From the NCBI GenBank assembly GCA_965242795.1, contig OZ251505.1, positions 3,348,001 to 3,412,000 on the forward strand: a stretch of 64,000 nucleotides of DNA, read 5' to 3'. Source of the DNA: Bin18 sp965242795 (GTDB lineage: Bacteria; Desulfobacterota; Binatia; Bin18). The notes below the pieces were generated by a model. The model was given only the letters and a program-made list of their open reading frames with translations, was not told the DNA's origin and searched no databases. How positions within the stretch are numbered: position 1 is the stretch's first letter; each line of letters starts with the position of its first letter. A program made the translations under genes and the position numbers. Positions 1-9,071 of this stretch are shown piece by piece.

Positions 1-463
1 TGATGATCTGCAGCGCGGTTTCGGGCCCGACCAGCCGCGGCAGCCGTTGCGTGCCGCCGCCGCCCGGCAGCAGACCCAACGCTACCTCCGGCAGTCCGAC
101 ACGCGCCGACGGTATCGCCACGCGGTAATGGCAGCACAGCGCGGTTTCCAGCCCACCGCCGAGCGCGGTACCGTGGATCGCGGCCACGACCGGTTTCCGC
201 AGGTTTTCGATGATCTCCATCGTGCCGAGAAAGCTCGGCGGCTGGAGCGGCTTACCGAACTCGGTGATGTCCGCGCCGGCAATGAAGGTGCGGCCTTCGC
301 AGATGAGGACGGTGGCACTCGTGTCGTCGCGTCCGGCCTCGGTAAAACCGTCGAGTAGCCCCTGCCGGACGTGTTGGCTCAGGGCATTCACGGGCGGGTT
401 GTCGATGGCGACGATCCCGACGTCGCCGTCTCGGGTGTAGCTGACGGACCGGCTCATCTGCAT
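1..463 (-). CDS. Enoyl-CoA hydratase/isomerase domain of a probable multifunctional 3-hydroxyacyl-CoA dehydrogenase (partial)
   Basis: The gene runs off the left edge, so only about 154 N-terminal residues are present. The translation starts MQMSRSVSYTRDGDVGIV and contains crotonase hallmarks: an oxyanion-hole segment near FIAGADITEF, then AAIHGTALGGGLETAL and a GLPEVALGLLPGGGGTQRL block. The GGGLE...GLPEV pattern is typical of the N-terminal half of FadJ-like bifunctional beta-oxidation proteins (hydratase plus NAD-dependent 3-hydroxyacyl-CoA dehydrogenase, about 700 residues). A free-standing hydratase cannot be excluded because the C-terminus is missing. The ATG at 463 has AGGA seven bases upstream; a second Met is at 457. 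It is the last visible gene of a minus-strand run and sits 43 bp after the FAD oxidoreductase gene, which suggests a shared transcript and a role in CoA-ester breakdown. Confidence 0.85.
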   Translation of the reverse strand, partial: MQMSRSVSYTRDGDVGIVAIDNPPVNALSQHVRQGLLDGFTEAGRDDTSATVLICEGRTFIAGADITEFGKPLQPPSFLGTMEIIENLRKPVVAAIHGTALGGGLETALCCHYRVAIPSARVGLPEVALGLLPGGGGTQRLPRLVGPETALQII

Positions 464-506
464 CGTGTCGTCCTTTCGTTGGCGGGCGTTTCGTCGGAGT
501 ACGGAG

Positions 507-2621
507 CTACAGCGCACGGCCGCATTCTTCCCCATCGAAGATTGCCGCGGTGACGTCGCGGGGCGCCGCGGCGTCGCCGATTCTCACCACCTCGGGGAAG
601 GTGCCCTTCGCCGCGACGTACAGCGCGTCGTTGGGCACGCGCAGGATGGACATGACGACGGTGTCCAGGCCCCGCCGGGCTTCGGCTGCTTCGGGCCCGG
701 CCCAGACGTCGTACACGGTAGCGTCCACGCGCGTTGCGTCGGCCGGACTCGGCCGGATGGCATCGACGAAGCACTGGCTGGTGATCCGCACGCCCGACTT
801 CTTGAGCCGCGGGAACACGTAGTTGATGTCCAGATTGCGGAACAACCGTTCGCCGGCGAACATGCGCGGACTCACGATCTCCACCTCGGTCCCGGCTTTG
901 GCGAGGAGTTCCGCGAGGCCGAAGGCCAGATGCGCCCCGGTCTCTTCCAGGATCAGTACGCGCGAACCCAGCGCGTGGGGATCGTCCAACGCCCGCTTGG
1001 CCGCGGTGCCCACGTCGACGACTCGGGCCGAGTCCACACCCGGAATGCGCTCGCGTTCGGGACGGTACATGCTGAGCCCGGTCCGTTCGTAGGACGCGCC
1101 GGTCGCTATCACGACGCCGCTCGCCTCGGCGTGGCGCAGGGATTCGACGGTCACGTCCACGCCGCAGCGCACGTCCACCCCGGCGTTCGCCACCTCGCGT
1201 TCCAGGTTGTCGATGGCGGTCGCCCAATCGGCCAGCCCGGGCAGCCGTTCGAGTATGCGCAGGTGCCCGCCCAGGCGGTCGCTGCGTTCGAGCAGGCTGA
1301 CCGCGTGGCCGCGTTTGGCCGCCACGGCCGCGGCTTTCATGCCCGCCGGCCCGCCGCCGACCACCACGATCCGTTTCCGCTCCGCGTCCGGCACGGGCGC
1401 CAACGAGCCGTCGCCCCAATAGGCTTCGCGGCCACTGACCGGATTCAGCGTGCAGATCAACTCGCGGTGCTCGAACAGGCGGGCGCCGCACTCGTTACAG
1501 CGGTTGCAGCGGATGATTTCGTGCTCGCGGCCCTCGCGGGTTTTCTTCACGGTGAACGGATCGGTCAGCAGTTGCCGCGCCAGGGCGACCATGTCGGCCG
1601 CGCCCTCGTTCAGCATCCTCTCGACCGTATGCAGATCGCGCACCTTGCCCACGACGAAGACCTTGCCGCGGTCGCCCACGATCGCCTTGGCGCGTTGGCC
1701 GAACGGCGCCAGCCAGCCTTCGCCCTCGTCGCCTTCCATACCCGGCAGCGCCAAATGCAACGTGTGGTAGCCGCCCGCGGAAATGTTGAAGAAGTCGAAC
1801 AGGCCGGTCGCCGCCAAGACCTCCAACTGCTCCTCGGCCTGCTCGGGCGTGATGCCGCCCTGCGGCCCGAGAAATTCGTCCCAGGACAGCCGGACGCCGA
1901 CCACGTAGTCCGGCCCGACCCGCGCGCGGACCTGCTCGGCGCACTCGATGACGAGGCGGCAGCGTTTGGCCGGCGTGCCGCCGTACGCGTCGTCGCGCGT
2001 GTTGTAGGTCGGGCTCATGAACTGGCCCAGCCCGTAGCTGTGCGCGCCGTGCAGTTCCACCCCGTCGATGCCGGCACGCTCGGCATTGGCCGCGGACTGG
2101 CCGAAGTCGCGCGTCAGCTCGGCGATCTCGTCCGGCCCCATCACCAGCGGAATCTCGTTGTGGACGATGGACGGAATGCGCGACGCGCCCCAGATGGGTT
2201 TGTTGCGGTCGATGAACATCCGCCCGCGGTCATGGACGCCCATCGAAGCCAGTTGAACGAAGATGGCGGTGTCGTATTCGTGCACCGCGTCCGCCAGCCG
2301 GCGCATGGATGGAATGCAGTCCTCGCTCCAGACGTCCACGACGTGGAAGAACGAGCCCAACGCGCTGCGCGCCGCGGCCACGGTCTCGGTGATCGCCAGG
2401 GCCACGCCGCCTTTGGCGCGCTCGCGGAAATAGGCGGTCTGCCGCTCGGAGAACACGTGGTCGCGCGGGTCGCCGTGCTGCGAACTGTGCGCGGGCTGCA
2501 AAATCCGATTGCGCAACGTGAGGCTGCCGAGCGCGAGCGGCTCCCAGACGCGGGTCAAGGCTGGCCGGGCGGTTGCACGTTCCGAGGTGACTGCCGAAGC
2601 CGATGGGTTTGCGGCGGTCAT
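507..2621 (-). CDS. Old-yellow-enzyme-type FMN/FAD/4Fe-4S oxidoreductase (2,4-dienoyl-CoA reductase / trimethylamine dehydrogenase family)
   Basis: The 704-residue protein has the full family layout. Residues about 25-370 form the FMN-binding TIM barrel, with LTLRNRILQPAHSSQHGD near the start and GVELHGAHSYGLGQFMSP in the middle. A cysteine cluster, Cx2Cx2Cx11C starting at CNRCNEC, then binds a 4Fe-4S centre. A Rossmann FAD-binding region begins at RIVVVGGGPAGMKAAA and a second nucleotide-binding region follows. Length matches FadH and TMADH relatives. Such enzymes move electrons from NAD(P)H to, or from, unsaturated acyl-CoA or amine substrates in the cytosol; sequence alone does not separate these options. 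Neighbours include a dimethylformamidase-like gene and an enoyl-CoA hydratase gene, so both amine and acyl-CoA chemistry fit the context. Confidence 0.88.
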   Translation of the reverse strand: MTAANPSASAVTSERATARPALTRVWEPLALGSLTLRNRILQPAHSSQHGDPRDHVFSERQTAYFRERAKGGVALAITETVAAARSALGSFFHVVDVWSEDCIPSMRRLADAVHEYDTAIFVQLASMGVHDRGRMFIDRNKPIWGASRIPSIVHNEIPLVMGPDEIAELTRDFGQSAANAERAGIDGVELHGAHSYGLGQFMSPTYNTRDDAYGGTPAKRCRLVIECAEQVRARVGPDYVVGVRLSWDEFLGPQGGITPEQAEEQLEVLAATGLFDFFNISAGGYHTLHLALPGMEGDEGEGWLAPFGQRAKAIVGDRGKVFVVGKVRDLHTVERMLNEGAADMVALARQLLTDPFTVKKTREGREHEIIRCNRCNECGARLFEHRELICTLNPVSGREAYWGDGSLAPVPDAERKRIVVVGGGPAGMKAAAVAAKRGHAVSLLERSDRLGGHLRILERLPGLADWATAIDNLEREVANAGVDVRCGVDVTVESLRHAEASGVVIATGASYERTGLSMYRPERERIPGVDSARVVDVGTAAKRALDDPHALGSRVLILEETGAHLAFGLAELLAKAGTEVEIVSPRMFAGERLFRNLDINYVFPRLKKSGVRITSQCFVDAIRPSPADATRVDATVYDVWAGPEAAEARRGLDTVVMSILRVPNDALYVAAKGTFPEVVRIGDAAAPRDVTAAIFDGEECGRAL

Positions 2622-2687
2622 CGCCTCCTCCTTTCTATCTACGCACCGGAGTTCAGGGCTCGATGGGAGGACGCGTCTGCCGGTGCC

Positions 2688-4871
2688 TCATTCCGTCCGC
2701 GGGGCGGGCGGCGCGAACGGGGTCGGGTCGGCGAAGCGACGTACGACGTTGGCGGTGATGCGTGCCACGTCGTTGTCGTAGCCGTTGCGGGCCAACGCGC
2801 CGAACCAGGCGATCGAGCCGACCGAAAACACGGCGCCGCCGGCCGGCGTCTCGAAGAACACGACGTCCGCGCGCACCACCGGGTCGGGCGAGGGGACGCT
2901 GGTCCACGCTTGCAATTCTTCTTTGACGCGGGTCATGTCCGGCCCGAAGCCGGTAGCCGAGGCCAGCACCACGGCGTGGGCGGGCGAACCCAACGCCGGA
3001 TTGTAACTGTCGATCTCCTGTCCCGCGGCCCCGCCGCCCAAGCCGGAAGTGCCGATGCGGTCGCCGTCCACGCCGGCGAAAATCCAGGCCGCGCGCGAGG
3101 TGCGGCTGGCCGGGCTGCGCACGTAGCCGATGGCGCGTTGGAAGCCCTGGGCCACGAACCCGATGCCGACCAGGCTGTTCGGCGTGCGGCCCAAACGCCG
3201 CCACAGGCCGCCGTATTCGCCGGTGAAGGCGTGGTAGGACTCGCCCGGCGCGCTCTGCCAGTTGCGCACCCCATCCTCGGCGCGGCGCAGTTCCACGGCC
3301 CCGGGCCATGCGTCGCTCAGCGCCACGCGCCAGTAGAACCCGTTGCCGCCCAGATAGATCAGCCGGCCGCCGCGACGCAGCCAGGCTTCCAGCGCGTCGA
3401 GCATGGGCGTGGACCAGTACTCGGGATGACTGCCGGTGACGATCACCCGATACGGGGCGAGCGCGTCCACCCCCTCGGCATGCACGTCTTCGTCCGCGAT
3501 GACGTCGTGGCCGGCGATGTCGCCCGTGTCCCGGCAATGTTCCAGAAAGGCGTTGACGTCCGTGTCGGGCGTGAAGTTCCAGCCGTCCGCGCCCGGGCGC
3601 AATTGCAAGACCGGCCGACGCCGCGAACTGAACATCACCCCGCTGCCGTCGGCGTGCTTTTCGTACGTGGACGGCCCGACCTCGGGATGCGCGCGCAGGT
3701 ATGCGTGCTCGGGCCGCAGGCGCGACCGCGCGGCTACGAATTCCGCGCCCTCGAACAACATCCGGTGGTTCGCGTACGCCATGTAGGTACACGACGGCAG
3801 CAGCAGAGCCACGTCCGCGGTGGGTGCCCCGCGGGCCGGCCGTACGAAGAACGGCACCCGATCCTCGGCGTCGCCGGCGCGCAGACGAAAGGCGTAGATG
3901 CCGCTCCGCAACTCCGCAGGAAGGGTGAGTTCCGCAGTGGTCGGCCACCCTGCGTCGTACAGGTCGTCGGTGTGAAAATGGATCGCGTCGTAATGCGACG
4001 GCCGGGTCGTCCAGGCGTGGGCGCGCCCGTCCCAATCCGGGCCGGTGACCGCTCTGGCCGGCAGTTGGTGCAGCACGCCGTGGCGGGCGTGGCCGCTCAC
4101 GTCCACGATGCGCCGGCTGCCCATGTCCTGAGCAAAGTCCCAAGTTAAGCGGGTGTCGTCGAGCGTCAATTCGAGCCGCGCCAACCGACCATCGAAGTGG
4201 TCTCCGTCGGGCGACGCTGCCAGGAGACAGGTGTGCAGCGTCCGGCACAGCGCGTAATCGAGCAGCGGCGCGTCGGTCGTGACCGGTTCCAGCCGCTCGA
4301 ATGCGTCGACCCCGGGCGAACGGCTGGTAAGGGGGGTCACCCGGCCGTGCAGTCGTCCACGGGCGCCGGATTCGGAACCGAGCGTGACGTCCAGGGCGAC
4401 GCGGTACCAGCGTTCGGCTTGGAGCGGCTGCTGCCTGAGCACCACGTCGATTGCGCCGACGCGGGCCGTCAGCCGCCCGCTTACGGTCACGAGTTTCAGC
4501 AGCGGCGCGCCATCCTGTTCCGGCACCAGGCAGACCAGACATTGGTCATGGTTCGGCCTCGTCGCGAACACGCAGATCGAAAGTTCCAGGTGCCGGGTCA
4601 CGGTCAGGCCCGACAGGTCGATGGCGCCGTACGAGCCGGGCCGGAGCGGCTGTTCTTCGAGTCCGACCTCGGCCGGCAAGGCGCTCGGCACCGCTTCTTC
4701 GGAAAAGCCGGGGCCGCTGCGCGTCGGGTCGCCGCAGCGGATGCGCACCAAGTCGAGCCGCGCCGGCCCGGGCCGGTGGCTGGAGGCCATCAGCCGCAGC
4801 GACTCTCCGGCCCGCAGCGACAGCGGCTCGCAATAGCCGATGATCGTCTTCGCGTTGTTCGGAATGCTCAT
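2688..4871 (-). CDS. N,N-dimethylformamidase-like large (beta) subunit
   Basis: The 727-residue protein resembles the large subunit of N,N-dimethylformamidase, which hydrolyses dimethylformamide to dimethylamine and formate and is about 760 residues long. The N-terminal third (GYCEPLSLRAGESLRLMASS onward) is beta-rich, followed by a LamG-like jelly-roll region to about residue 240. The C-terminal half carries a flavodoxin/glutamine-amidotransferase-like fold with VIVTGSHPEYWSTPMLDALE, RGGRLIYLGGNGFYWR and a late GGAVFSVGSIAWFGAL segment. Known members are iron-dependent; I did not map the metal ligands residue by residue. The small alpha subunit of the Paracoccus enzyme is not visible nearby, as in many homologues. 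The true substrate may be another amide. It lies in a minus-strand run with an amidase and a hydrolase, with 66 bp to the next gene. Confidence 0.8.
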   Translation of the reverse strand: MSIPNNAKTIIGYCEPLSLRAGESLRLMASSHRPGPARLDLVRIRCGDPTRSGPGFSEEAVPSALPAEVGLEEQPLRPGSYGAIDLSGLTVTRHLELSICVFATRPNHDQCLVCLVPEQDGAPLLKLVTVSGRLTARVGAIDVVLRQQPLQAERWYRVALDVTLGSESGARGRLHGRVTPLTSRSPGVDAFERLEPVTTDAPLLDYALCRTLHTCLLAASPDGDHFDGRLARLELTLDDTRLTWDFAQDMGSRRIVDVSGHARHGVLHQLPARAVTGPDWDGRAHAWTTRPSHYDAIHFHTDDLYDAGWPTTAELTLPAELRSGIYAFRLRAGDAEDRVPFFVRPARGAPTADVALLLPSCTYMAYANHRMLFEGAEFVAARSRLRPEHAYLRAHPEVGPSTYEKHADGSGVMFSSRRRPVLQLRPGADGWNFTPDTDVNAFLEHCRDTGDIAGHDVIADEDVHAEGVDALAPYRVIVTGSHPEYWSTPMLDALEAWLRRGGRLIYLGGNGFYWRVALSDAWPGAVELRRAEDGVRNWQSAPGESYHAFTGEYGGLWRRLGRTPNSLVGIGFVAQGFQRAIGYVRSPASRTSRAAWIFAGVDGDRIGTSGLGGGAAGQEIDSYNPALGSPAHAVVLASATGFGPDMTRVKEELQAWTSVPSPDPVVRADVVFFETPAGGAVFSVGSIAWFGALARNGYDNDVARITANVVRRFADPTPFAPPAPRTE

Positions 4872-4960
4872 GCTGCGCCACGCTTATGGAACGGACGGCC
4901 GAGCCGGTTCGTGCGAACCGACCCGTTCCGCGGCTCCGGTCCCGGCGCCCCTCGGGAGAC

Positions 4961-5914
4961 TCAGAGCCCGCGCAGGAATTGCAGGATGAGATCGGTCGTC
5001 TCCTGCGGCTTTTCCGCCTGCACCCAATGGCCGGCGCCGTCAATCAACTCCAACATCCGCAGGTCGTGGAAGGCATGCGGAAACGTGTCTCGCCAGTCCG
5101 GGTCGTAGAGCAGCACGTCGTCCTCCGCGCCGGCGACGAACGCCGCGGGCTGGGTGAATTTCTTGCCTTCGAGTTCCGGGGTCAGGGCGTTGTTCGTCGG
5201 AATGTTCCGATACCAGTTCACCGGCCCGCGGAATCCGCTGGTGCGGTACTGCGCAATGTAGTAGTCGAGGTCGGCTTGGCTGAGCCAAGCGGGCAGCCGG
5301 TTCGGTTCCGGCAGAGTGTCGAGCAGCCCGCTCGACTTCGGGTGTTCGAGCTGTTGCATCCAACTGCCGGGCGGCGAGTCGGCCGACAACCCGAAATACA
5401 GAATGCGCAGGCTGCGTTCGATGTCCGCTTCGAGTTCGGCTTCGATCCGGCCTTCTTCCTGAAAATGGCGGATGTACCAGAAACGGTCGTCCATGCCGGG
5501 CGGATGCAGCGCCGCGTCGGTCATGCGCCAGAAGGGGACGGACAGACCCATCACCGCGGTGCACACGTCTTCGTGCAGCAGCGCGGTGTTCCAGGCCACC
5601 ACGCAGCCCCAGTCGTGTCCGATGAGCCTGAACTCCTTGGAGCCCAACGCCGCGGCCAAGCCCGCGACGTCCGCGGCCAGGGTGCGGATGTCGTAGTCGG
5701 CGACCTCGGGCGGGCACTCGCTGCCGCCGTAGCCGCGCTGGTCGGGCACGGCGACGCGGTAGCCGGCGGCGACCAGCGGGTCGATCTGGTGCCGCCACAG
5801 ATACCAGCACTGCGGCCAGCCGTGCAGCAGGATCACGAGCGGCCCGCTGCCCTCCACGACCGTCCGCAGGCGGACCCCGTTCGTCTGAATCATCTCGAAG
5901 TGGCGCGGTTGCAT
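4961..5914 (-). CDS. Alpha/beta hydrolase, soluble epoxide hydrolase-like
   Basis: This 317-residue cytosolic hydrolase has the epoxide hydrolase signatures. The oxyanion-hole motif HGWP (in LLHGWPQCWYLWRHQ) is near residue 34, the nucleophile elbow is GHDWG with Asp as nucleophile near residue 103, and the catalytic His is in GAGHWVQAEKP near the C-terminus. The cap region holds Tyr residues (DLDYYIAQYRTSGFRGPVNWY) that could polarise an epoxide. Asp rather than Ser as nucleophile favours epoxide hydrolase or haloalkane/fluoroacetate dehalogenase-type chemistry; the Tyr-rich cap favours epoxides. Start chosen at the ATG giving MQPRHFEMIQTNGVRLRTV, the usual length for the family. It sits between the dimethylformamidase-like and YgiT-type genes on the same strand. 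Confidence 0.88.
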   Translation of the reverse strand: MQPRHFEMIQTNGVRLRTVVEGSGPLVILLHGWPQCWYLWRHQIDPLVAAGYRVAVPDQRGYGGSECPPEVADYDIRTLAADVAGLAAALGSKEFRLIGHDWGCVVAWNTALLHEDVCTAVMGLSVPFWRMTDAALHPPGMDDRFWYIRHFQEEGRIEAELEADIERSLRILYFGLSADSPPGSWMQQLEHPKSSGLLDTLPEPNRLPAWLSQADLDYYIAQYRTSGFRGPVNWYRNIPTNNALTPELEGKKFTQPAAFVAGAEDDVLLYDPDWRDTFPHAFHDLRMLELIDGAGHWVQAEKPQETTDLILQFLRGL

Positions 5915-5981
5915 TGGCGTCTCCTTAGTGGGGGTTCATAACGTTCATGGAAGCCTGTTCGACAAGAGCCGAGCGGACTCG

Positions 5982-6230
5982 TTACAAGCTGACGACCTCG
6001 ACTTCGATCCGTTCTTTGATCCGGTGTTCGGCTGAAAGGTGACGGTCGATTTCATCGAGAGTCGCGGCGTGGAAATATCGTTCTCCGCAGCCCGCACAGA
6101 CCTCGGCGGGAACGTTTTCGACAATGTACAGTTTTCCTCGGAGCCAATGCTGACGCTTGACGCTTTTCTTTCTGGTCTCGCCGTTGCAGAACTCACAGGT
6201 CATTTTCCGACTCGTCGTCCTACGCTCCAT
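5982..6230 (-). CDS. YgiT/MqsA-type zinc-finger protein (orphan antitoxin-like)
   Basis: The 82-residue protein has two CxxC pairs, CEFC near residue 12 and CAGC near residue 47, separated by about 35 residues, then ERYF and a helical tail. This is the N-terminal zinc-binding half of MqsA/YgiT antitoxins. Small YgiT-only proteins usually sit directly after a DUF4258 or MqsR-like toxin gene. Here the gene directly upstream on the same strand is an amidase ending seven bases before this ATG, and no toxin reading frame is seen on either side. The base composition is lower in GC than the flanking catabolic genes, which hints at transfer. A second possible start (MTCEFCNG) lies nine codons in. Function as a regulator or antitoxin remnant is inferred. 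Confidence 0.75.
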   Translation of the reverse strand: MERRTTSRKMTCEFCNGETRKKSVKRQHWLRGKLYIVENVPAEVCAGCGERYFHAATLDEIDRHLSAEHRIKERIEVEVVSL

Positions 6231-6236
6231 CTCCGG

Positions 6237-7733
6237 CTAATCCGTTAGCTTGGGCACGTGCGGGGACGGGCGGCGGTGCGGCGCAGCTTGCTCGAAAGCG
6301 TAGGCCAGCGACAGCAAGTCGGCTTCGCGGTACGGCAGGCCGACGATCTCCAGGCCGACGGGCAGACCGCCCGACGTGAAGCCGGCCGGCACGCTGACCG
6401 CCGGCATCCAGGTCTGGGCTGCGAGGAGCGTGTTGGTCGGAAACGTCAACACGGGGCGCCACCTGCCGGCCTCCAACTCGGCACGGGAAGGGGCCGGCAC
6501 CTGAGTGGTCGGAAAGACCAGCGCACCCGCGCCCGCGGCGGCCATGCAGTTGACGACCAGCCGCTGGAATTTTTCGCGCGCGGCGTAGCGTTCGTAGTAA
6601 TCGGGCTCGGAATAGGGGTCTTCGGGGCCAGTGACCAGCGCGTCGATCAGATCGCACTGCGGGTGATATTGGCCCGCCGCGACGATGCGCTCGAGCGTCT
6701 TCCTCGCGAATTGCGGGCGCGCGGCCAGAAAGCCGTCGATGTCGTGCCGCGAATGGGTAACGTACAGTGAGGTCCGCTCCAACCAATCCGCCAAGTCCGG
6801 GATGGTGACGTCGACGAGCGTCGCGCCGGCCGCGGCGAGAGACGCCAGCGCTTCTTCGATGACGGCGTTCACTTCCGCGGCCTGCGGGTCGGCCGGGTCG
6901 CCGAAGCCCTCGCGTAGGACGCCCAGCCGCGCGCTTTGCAGCGATTGAGCGTCCAGCCGTTCGGCGTAGGGGACGCGGCCGGCGATGGCCGCGGCCGCCG
7001 TGTACGGATCCGCGGGATCGAAGCCGGCGATGACCTCCAGAAGTTCGGCGGCATCCGTGACGGTGCGGCACATCGGCCCGGCCGAATCTTGAAAGACGAC
7101 GAGCGGCGACATGCCCGCGCGGCTGACCAAGCCGGGCGTGACCTTCAGGCCGACCAGGTTGTCGAACGAAGCGGGGAGGCGGATGGAACCGCCGGTGTCT
7201 TCACCCAGGCCGATGGCGCCGAGGTTGGCGGCTACCGCGGCGCCGGTTCCGCTGCTCGATCCGCCCGGGTCGTGCGCGGGGTCGTAGGGGTTCTTCGTCA
7301 CGCCAGACTTCGATGAGTAACCGAACCAGGACGTGGCGAAGTCCGGCATGGCGGTCTTGGCGAGAATGATCGCGCCGGCTTTGCGCAGCTTGGCAATCAC
7401 CGTGGCGTCGGCGGCGGGGACGTAGCCGTCCAGTGCGATGGAACCGAACGCGGTCGGAATGCCCGCGGTCTCCGCCTGATCCTTCACGACGATCGGCACG
7501 CCGTGCAGCGCGCCTTCGAATTGTCCGGAGGCAGAGAACGCGGCGTCCAGCCGGGCGGCCTCGTCCCGCGCAGTGGGATTCACTGTCACGATCGAGTTGA
7601 GCGTCGGCCCGTTGCGGTCGTAGGCGTCGATGCGGGCCAGGTAGGCATCGACCAGTCCGACGCAGGTAATCTCCCCCGCCCGCAGCGCCGCGTGAATGTC
7701 GGCGATGGTCGTTTCTTCGAGGGCAAAGCTCAT
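6237..7733 (-). CDS. Amidase signature family amidohydrolase
   Basis: This 498-residue protein belongs to the amidase signature family, cytosolic serine hydrolases that release ammonia or amines from amides. The catalytic Lys lies in GVPIVVKDQAETAGIPT near residue 80. The Gly/Ser-rich signature GGSSSGTGAAVAANLGAIG leads to the cis-Ser, and the nucleophile Ser follows in GEDTGGSIRLPASF. I chose the ATG at 7733 (MSFALEETTIADIHAAL) because GGAG lies eight bases upstream and family homology begins there; the open frame continues 28 codons further without similarity. Substrate cannot be named: the family includes acylamidases, nylon-oligomer and aryl-amide hydrolases. It precedes the YgiT-like gene by seven bases and follows an SDR gene by 108 bp, consistent with one operon. 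Confidence 0.9.
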   Translation of the reverse strand: MSFALEETTIADIHAALRAGEITCVGLVDAYLARIDAYDRNGPTLNSIVTVNPTARDEAARLDAAFSASGQFEGALHGVPIVVKDQAETAGIPTAFGSIALDGYVPAADATVIAKLRKAGAIILAKTAMPDFATSWFGYSSKSGVTKNPYDPAHDPGGSSSGTGAAVAANLGAIGLGEDTGGSIRLPASFDNLVGLKVTPGLVSRAGMSPLVVFQDSAGPMCRTVTDAAELLEVIAGFDPADPYTAAAAIAGRVPYAERLDAQSLQSARLGVLREGFGDPADPQAAEVNAVIEEALASLAAAGATLVDVTIPDLADWLERTSLYVTHSRHDIDGFLAARPQFARKTLERIVAAGQYHPQCDLIDALVTGPEDPYSEPDYYERYAAREKFQRLVVNCMAAAGAGALVFPTTQVPAPSRAELEAGRWRPVLTFPTNTLLAAQTWMPAVSVPAGFTSGGLPVGLEIVGLPYREADLLSLAYAFEQAAPHRRPSPHVPKLTD

Positions 7734-7841
7734 GGCGTCACTCCGGTTTTCGTCTGTGAGGGGGCCACTCCCTCGCACTCTCCCGGTGCTTGTGATGGGG
7801 CGCTTCCCGCGGCACACACGCGGACGTGTCGTCAGGCGGAA

Positions 7842-8663
7842 TCACTTCTTGTTCCGCTTGTCCTGGACCGTTGCTTCCGCGGTCAGCACCACCACGTCAC
7901 CCGGGCCGGCGCTGACCTCGCCCCCGTCCACCACGTAGGTCATGCCGGTCGCGAACGTTCCGGCCGGGCTGGCGAGGAACACGGCCAGCCCCGCGATCTC
8001 GTGCGCCTCGCCCACGCGCTTCTGCGGGTTGATGGGCGAGCCGCTCTTCTCCACCGCTTCGACCAACTCCTTGGCCAGTTCGGTCCGGATCAGGCCCGGG
8101 GCGATGCACGTCACCCGAATCCTGTCCGCGGCCCACTCCTTGCCCAGCAGTTGGGCCATGTTGATGAGCGCGGCCTTGGACAGCGCGTAGCTGCCGATGC
8201 CCATCGACGGGCGCACGCCTTCGTTCGACGTGACGTTGATGACCGCGCCCCCGCCGCGCTCGCGCATGGACGCCCGGCACAGGCGCGCCAGATGGAGCGG
8301 AGACCAGACGTTGGTCGTCATCAGCTTCAGGAAGGCGGCTTCGTTTTCTTCGGCGAGCGTCACCAGCGAGACGCCGGCCGCGTTGTTGACCAGCACGTCC
8401 ACGCCGCCGAAGGCGTCGAGTGTGGCCCGATACAGCTTGTCGCAGTCCGCGCTGTTCGACATGTCCGCCTGCACGGCCAGGGCCCGCCGGCCGGTCGCTT
8501 CGACTTCGGCTTTGGCCCGTTCCAATGCGTCTGGCCCGCGGGCGGCCAACACCACGTCGGCGCCGTGCTCGGCGAACGCCAGTGCGATCGCCCGCCCGAT
8601 CCCCTTGGAACCGCCGGTGACGATGGCGACCTTGTCGGTCAGAGAAAAATCGACGATCGGCAT
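7842..8663 (-). CDS. Short-chain dehydrogenase/reductase (classical SDR)
   Basis: The 273-residue protein is a classical SDR. It has the NAD(P)-binding TGGSKGIG motif near residue 15, the NNAAG structural motif near residue 90 and the catalytic Ser plus YALSK (Tyr-x3-Lys) near residue 160, ending with a typical AGTFATGMTYVVDGGE segment. An Arg after the second strand (AARGPDA) favours NADP. The start at 8663 (MPIVDFSLTDKVAIVTGG) has AGGAGG five to six bases upstream; the open frame extends much further upstream but only as antisense to the divergent amidohydrolase gene. It is the first gene of the minus-strand catabolic run. The last 15-20 residues (LTAEATVQDKRNKK) extend beyond the usual family end. 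Substrate unknown. Confidence 0.92.
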   Translation of the reverse strand: MPIVDFSLTDKVAIVTGGSKGIGRAIALAFAEHGADVVLAARGPDALERAKAEVEATGRRALAVQADMSNSADCDKLYRATLDAFGGVDVLVNNAAGVSLVTLAEENEAAFLKLMTTNVWSPLHLARLCRASMRERGGGAVINVTSNEGVRPSMGIGSYALSKAALINMAQLLGKEWAADRIRVTCIAPGLIRTELAKELVEAVEKSGSPINPQKRVGEAHEIAGLAVFLASPAGTFATGMTYVVDGGEVSAGPGDVVVLTAEATVQDKRNKK

Positions 8664-8754
8664 AGTTGCCTCCTGTGTCGGAACGTCCGCAGCGGTCTCG
8701 GACTCGGTGGTTCGTACCATGACCGCGGGCATGGGCGGAAGTTCTTTTTTCGAT

Positions 8755-8941
8755 GGGAATTCCATACTTGAAGATCTCAACCCGGTCGTCATTCTCGCGA
8801 ACCCCGGATCGGGTCCGGGACAGGCTGGGGCAGGCGCCGGGAGTCCTGGGGATGGATACCTCCTTCCGCAGAGCCTACCCCGGCTTGAACGGGGGGATGA
8901 CGAGGACAACCTTCTTCGGGATCGTCTTGTATGGACTTCCC
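8755..8941. repeat. MITE-like composite repeat with inverted outer arms
   Basis: The divergent intergenic region (8664-9071, about 400 bp) is largely filled by this element. Its left outer arm (8755-8776, GGGAATTCCATACTTGAAG...) is the inverse of its right outer arm (8918-8941, GGGATCGTCTTGTATGGA...). An inner inverted pair follows: CGTCATTCTCG at 8787-8797 and a GGGGATGACGAGG block at 8893-8905. The same arms recur at 40719, 42497, 42612 and 48735. No open reading frame is inside, so it would be non-autonomous. The remainder of the gap must hold the promoters of both divergent operons; I see no convincing -35/-10 pair. Confidence 0.6.
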
Positions 8942-9071
8942 ATTCAATGTGGCGGTCCGAACCCTCTCCCCGTCGTTTCGATTGACAATTTTCGCGGGCG
9001 GGGAGGATAATGCGCGCCGACGTACACCGGTTCGCACCGTGCACCCCCGCCGGATAATAAGGAGGCCCCCC

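Noticed and set aside
465..4148. A 1,227-codon open frame on the plus strand
   Set aside because: It is antisense to the OYE-type and dimethylformamidase-like genes, has His/Arg/Ala-rich low-complexity content and no family similarity; typical of high-GC DNA.
5940..6240. A toxin partner for the YgiT-type gene
   Set aside because: Both flanks were read in all frames; only the amidase and the epoxide-hydrolase-like genes are present.
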